Shown here: piece by piece, positions 50,992 to 53,584 of the stretch
How positions within the stretch are numbered: position 1 is the first letter of the stretch
How the letters are laid out: each line of letters starts with the position of its first letter
Assembly: GCF_947654275.1 (NCBI RefSeq)
Contig: NZ_CANTJS010000020.1
Location: 1-53,584, forward strand
Reading direction: 5' to 3'
Origin: an uncultured Oscillibacter sp.
GTDB taxonomy: Bacteria; Bacillota; Clostridia; Oscillospirales; Oscillospiraceae
DNA: 53,584 nt
The notes under the pieces: generated by a model
Seen by the model: the letters and a program-made list of their open reading frames with translations, nothing else
The model's database searches: none
What the model was told of the DNA's origin: nothing
Program-made: the position numbers and the translations under genes

Positions 50992-51010
50992 GTCCAAGAG
51001 GTGAGGGCTT

Positions 51011-52177
51011 ATGAGAGAAACCCGCAGAGGGACGGGCCTGCTCCGCCGCCTGGAGGCGGCTCTGCTGGCCGCCGGGACGCTGTGGATGGCGGCGGTCACA
51101 GCAGGCAGCGACACCGCTTCCGCCGCCTTCGGGGCTCTGCGCGAGGCGCTGCCGCTTCAGGCGCTGCGCTGGGAGCTGGGGGATCTGTGGCGGGAGGACG
51201 GACTTTCCCCGGCGGCGGCGCTGGCCATCGGGGAATCGCCGCTGCTGCTGGCCGCCCGGCCGGCCGTGGCGGAGCGCTGGGCGCTGGAGCGGCAGGAGAC
51301 GCCGGAGGAGGACGGGGAAACGGACACGCCCATGGTTCTCCCGGTGGAGGAGACGCCCCTGGAGCCGGAGACCCCGGACCCGGCGGCGGACAACGGCGTT
51401 CCCGCCAAGACCCTGGTGCCCACGGACCCCAGCGGATACACCGTCTGCGGGCGGGTGTACATCAGCAACTCCACCAGCCACGCCCTGACGGTTCCGGAGC
51501 TTCAAAAGCCCTTCGCAGCGGAGCTGTCGGAGGCGTCCCCTCAGATTCTGATTCTCCACACCCACGGCAGCGAGGGCTATACCCCCGTTCCCGGCACGGA
51601 GGTGGTCTGGTCCGGGGACTACCGGACCACGGACTACCGCTATAACGTGGTGCGTGTGGGGGACGAGATGGCGGAGGCCTTCATCGAGGCGGGCCTCTCC
51701 GTCCTCCACGACCGGACGCTCTACGATTACCCCTCCTATTCCGGGGCCTATGACCGTTCCCTGGCGGCCATTCAGAGCTATCTGGTCCAGTACCCCTCCA
51801 TCCGCTTCATTCTGGACGTCCACCGGGACGCCATTGAGGACGGACAGGGGAACCAGTACAAGGCCGTGTCGGAGATTGAGGGCTTAGGCACTGCCGCCCA
51901 GATGTCCCTGGTTCTCGGCAGCGACGGCAGCGGTCTGGAGCACCCCGGCTGGATGGAGAATCTGCGGCTGGCGGCGTCCATTCAGCAGGACATTCTGGAG
52001 CGGTATCCCACACTGATGCGACCGGTGCTGCTGCGGAACTCCCGGTATAACCAGCACGCCACCACGGGGTCCCTGCTGGTGGAGGTGGGGGCCGCCGGGA
52101 ACTCTCCGGAGGAGGCGGTCCTGGCAGGGCGGCTCTTCGCGGAGCGGATGGCGGCGGTGATCCGGAAGGAGGAATGA
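51011..52177 (+). CDS. spoIIP: Stage II sporulation protein P
   Basis: The 388-residue peptidoglycan amidase/endopeptidase of the engulfment machine has an N-terminal membrane segment (LEAALLAAGTLWMAAVTAG, ~14-32), a linker with Pro/Glu, and the catalytic domain from ~155: ILILHTHGSEGYTPV with the zinc His and Glu, and FILDVHRDAIEDG. ATG at 51011 follows AAGAGGTGAGGGCTT. This is direct evidence of spore formation. The stop is followed by a heptad repeat. Confidence 0.94.
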   Translation: MRETRRGTGLLRRLEAALLAAGTLWMAAVTAGSDTASAAFGALREALPLQALRWELGDLWREDGLSPAAALAIGESPLLLAARPAVAERWALERQETPEEDGETDTPMVLPVEETPLEPETPDPAADNGVPAKTLVPTDPSGYTVCGRVYISNSTSHALTVPELQKPFAAELSEASPQILILHTHGSEGYTPVPGTEVVWSGDYRTTDYRYNVVRVGDEMAEAFIEAGLSVLHDRTLYDYPSYSGAYDRSLAAIQSYLVQYPSIRFILDVHRDAIEDGQGNQYKAVSEIEGLGTAAQMSLVLGSDGSGLEHPGWMENLRLAASIQQDILERYPTLMRPVLLRNSRYNQHATTGSLLVEVGAAGNSPEEAVLAGRLFAERMAAVIRKEE

Positions 52178-52431
52178 TGAATTAGGAATGAGGAATTGGG
52201 ATACGGCGGGGTCGCCCCCACACCCGTGATATCAGGAGGATGACGTGCAGGGGGCGGGCTCTGTCCCGCCCCGCTTTTTGGATGTGCCAGACTTCCGGGA
52301 GACGGGCCAGAACGGAGTCCGGCCCCTTCATAGTTGCTGCCAGCGGGCCGCCTCACACCTCCCGGCGGGCCGCCGGGGGCGGCGGCCCCTACAGGAATGC
52401 GTAGGGGCCGGTCCTCTGGCCGGCCCCTTTG
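52178..52431. repeat. Intergenic repeats after spoIIP
   Basis: Short heptads (AATTAGGAATGAGGAATT, 52181-52198), a copy of the CAGACTTCCGG repeat (52252-52310), and a hairpin GGGGCCGG/CCGGCCCC with TTTG (52403-52430) that may end the convergent small gene. No gene seen. Confidence 0.65.
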
Positions 52432-52632
52432 TCAGGAATTTTGACCTTTGCTATGAATGGATTCCCCATCAGGAATTTCCCCGTGTTCACGCTCAAACTC
52501 TGAAACACGCTTCTTAATCATCTGCTCAAGCTCTTTGTTTTTCGTGCGTCCCTCGAATTCCGCGATATATCCAAGCTGCTCCAGCAGTCTCGGAGGAACC
52601 CGCAGGGTAAAGCGGGCATAGTTCTGGTCCAT
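52432..52632 (-). CDS. Small ribbon-helix-helix-like protein
   Basis: The 66-residue protein starts MDQNYARFTLRVPPRLLEQL and continues EGRTKNKELEQMIKKRVSEFERE: a basic strand followed by two helices, the Arc/CopG plan. It may be a repressor or an orphan antitoxin; no toxin gene adjoins it. ATG at 52632 follows GGAGGCG. Lower GC than its surroundings suggests acquisition. Confidence 0.75.
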   Translation of the reverse strand: MDQNYARFTLRVPPRLLEQLGYIAEFEGRTKNKELEQMIKKRVSEFEREHGEIPDGESIHSKGQNS

Positions 52633-52679
52633 GATTATGACGCCTCCATAACGTAGGATTGACATTATGATAGCGTCGT

Positions 52680-52707
52680 ATTATAATAAGCAGGAAGAAT
52701 GACGCAA
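52680..52707 (-). promoter_or_regulatory. Promoter of the ribbon-helix-helix gene
   Basis: Minus strand TTGCGT, 16 bases, TATAAT. The leader includes AT-rich dyads (CGTTATGG/CATAATG-like). Confidence 0.6.
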
Positions 52708-52743
52708 CAGTGACGCAAACAAAGAGAGATTTTGGTAAATATG

Positions 52744-53125
52744 ATGAATAACGACTTTGAAGAGGCGTTCAGCAGGTTTTAGAACCTGTATTCATAGCCG
52801 GGGGATGCTGGATGGACGGGAATTTTTCCTGCCAGACAAGGAAATTTTCCGCGGCAATCCTGACGGATTGCAAGGGAAATCGACGCAGTATGGCGGGAAA
52901 AAGACCGTTCAGACAGCGTTCAGCGGTTGTGAATACAGGTTCTTAGAGAGGCGGGAGTATGATGAAGCGGAAGGCGCGCTGTTTGCCATAGTCCGCGCCG
53001 CCTTCCTGGCCGGGTGGAACGCCGCCGGCGGGGAGCCTCCCACGCCGCAGAAGCTCTTTGAGCTGATTCGCTGTGAAGCCGCCGCCCCGCCTGTGCGCAA
53101 ACCGGGTCCCATAAATGAATCCTGA
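52744..53125 (+). pseudogene. Small hypothetical gene interrupted by a MITE
   Basis: Before the element the frame reads MNNDFEEAFSRF; after it the frame continues LERREYDEAEGALFAIVRA, AFLAGWNAAGGEPPTPQKLFE and on to a stop at 53125. The two parts join into one plausible 70-residue protein resembling small AFLAGWxAAGG proteins of Clostridia. Removing element and one TTA leaves a one-base frame difference, so a further T was lost. Translation through the element is possible from TTG at 52754 but then most of the N-terminus is MITE sequence. Confidence 0.65.
52782..52942. mobile_element. MITE copy 3 (161 bp, TTA target duplication)
   Basis: GAACCTGTATTCATAGCC and its complement (with one mismatch) end the element, flanked by TTA at 52779-52781 and 52943-52945. 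It is the copy most similar to copy 2 and sits inside a small gene. Confidence 0.9.
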
Positions 53126-53133
53126 ATGACAGA

Positions 53134-53421
53134 GGCCGCTTTCCCGAAAGGAACAGCGGCCAGGCTGTCGAAAAAGTCTTTTTGACAATTCGACAGCCTG
53201 AGCAAATTTTTAGAACCCGTGGGAAGTTCTGAAAACTTTTGATTGAAAACGACTGGACAGCTCTTAGCGGCTTTGCCGCTTAGAGCTGTCGCGTACCCCT
53301 TGCGGGTAAAGGAACCCCTGATGGGTTCCTTTCCATCTTCCTTTCCGATGCTTTTTTCATATGCTGTTTTTTGACAAGCTGGCCGCTTTCCTGAAAGGGA
53401 CAGCGGCCTCTTCTGTTTTTT
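53134..53421 (+). repeat. Hairpin cluster upstream of arcA
   Basis: Six hairpins in 290 bases: GGCCGCT/AGCGGCC (53134-53161), CAGGCTGTCGAA and complement (53161-53200), GACAGCTCTTAGCGGC and near-complement (53256-53290), TACCC/GGGTA (53294-53308), AAAGGAACCC/GGGTTCCTTT (53308-53332), and a second GGCCGCT/AGCGGCC followed by T6 (53381-53421). The first and last are near copies. The last is a good terminator. No ORF of note. Confidence 0.75.
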
Positions 53422-53544
53422 ACTGAAAGGATGATTCGAAGGCTGGCCGCTGGAAAATTCTGCGTCCGCGCATGAAATCCCAAAAACCAGAGACCCTATG
53501 CCAGTACGGACACCCTATTTTCAACACAGAAGGAGTGAGCCTAT

Positions 53545-53584
53545 TTGGAAACGGGAATCCATAACACCTCCGAAATCGGACGGC
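53545..53584 (+). CDS. arcA: Arginine deiminase, partial 5' end
   Basis: A TTG after AAGGAGTGAGCCTAT begins METGIHNTSEIGR and runs off the window. Arginine deiminases start with a GI.V.SEIG+L block, so the 13 residues fit ArcA, which turns arginine into citrulline and ammonia. The carbamate kinase gene at 18268 supports the pathway. Only 13 residues are visible, so the call is tentative. Confidence 0.55.
   Translation, partial: METGIHNTSEIGR

Noticed and set aside
52757..53125. 122-codon ORF through MITE copy 3
   Set aside because: Its first ~60 residues are translated MITE sequence; only the tail is gene-like, so I call an interrupted gene.
1..53584. tRNA, rRNA or known riboswitch
   Set aside because: No cloverleaf, CCA-type end, rRNA core or recognisable riboswitch consensus was seen on reading; a tRNAscan/Infernal run would be decisive.

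Overview
The window looks like a chromosomal segment from a GC-rich, spore-forming member of the Clostridia, probably Oscillospiraceae (Flavonifractor/Oscillibacter-like). The grounds are strong GGAGG ribosome binding sites, a SpoIIP gene, a Firmicutes-type ylxM-ffh-rpsP-khpA block, the paired M16 peptidases YfmF/YfmH, a PBSX-like phage module and a BceAB-type transporter. The taxon is inferred from gene content only. I saw no rRNA, tRNA, CRISPR array, integrase or transposase gene.

Layout. 0-5 kb: a Rieske-type FAD oxidoreductase, a sodium-coupled amino acid symporter, a DUF434 protein and a MerR regulator with a classical 19-bp-spacer promoter. 5.1-18.0 kb: one minus-strand run of 19 tightly packed genes that encodes a whole contractile-tailed virion (terminase, portal, protease, capsid, connectors, sheath, tube, baseplate). 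It has no integrase, repressor, replication, lysis or tail-fibre gene, and the tape-measure slot holds a 216-residue repetitive protein. It sits between housekeeping genes and uses host-like codons. I regard it as a domesticated phage particle, possibly a gene-transfer-agent-like or PBSX-like element, and the best candidate in the window for an undescribed system.

18-28.5 kb: carbamate kinase converges on a complete arginine biosynthesis cluster transcribed argG-argH-(lipoprotein)-argC-argJ-argB-argD-argF. An ARG-box-like palindrome overlaps the argG promoter, and long inverted heptad repeats lie between cistrons. The last 40 bases appear to be the start of arginine deiminase.

28.5-36 kb: a BceAB-type ABC transporter without its two-component partner, then a glycolipid-type glycosyltransferase, a TVP38-family membrane protein and a second glycosyltransferase. 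Similar TTACA-N4-TGT(A/C)A sites precede both units and suggest a shared cell-envelope stress regulon. A tandem array built on a 196-bp unit lies inside this region.

36-41 kb: an HTH regulator with its own operators, a phosphoribosyltransferase/DprA-like pair resembling the ShosTA toxin-antitoxin defence system, a membrane-dipeptidase homologue and a methyltransferase. 41-44 kb: ylxM-ffh-rpsP-khpA. 44-53.6 kb: an Imm22-like protein, a cytidylate-kinase-like protein, an MBL-fold hydrolase, yfmF-yfmH-lgt-folD, spoIIP, a small ribbon-helix-helix protein, a gene broken by a MITE, a hairpin cluster and the arcA start.

Three copies of a 160-167 bp MITE family with TNA target duplications are scattered through the window. 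One splits a small gene. Another supplies the stop codon of the DprA-like gene.
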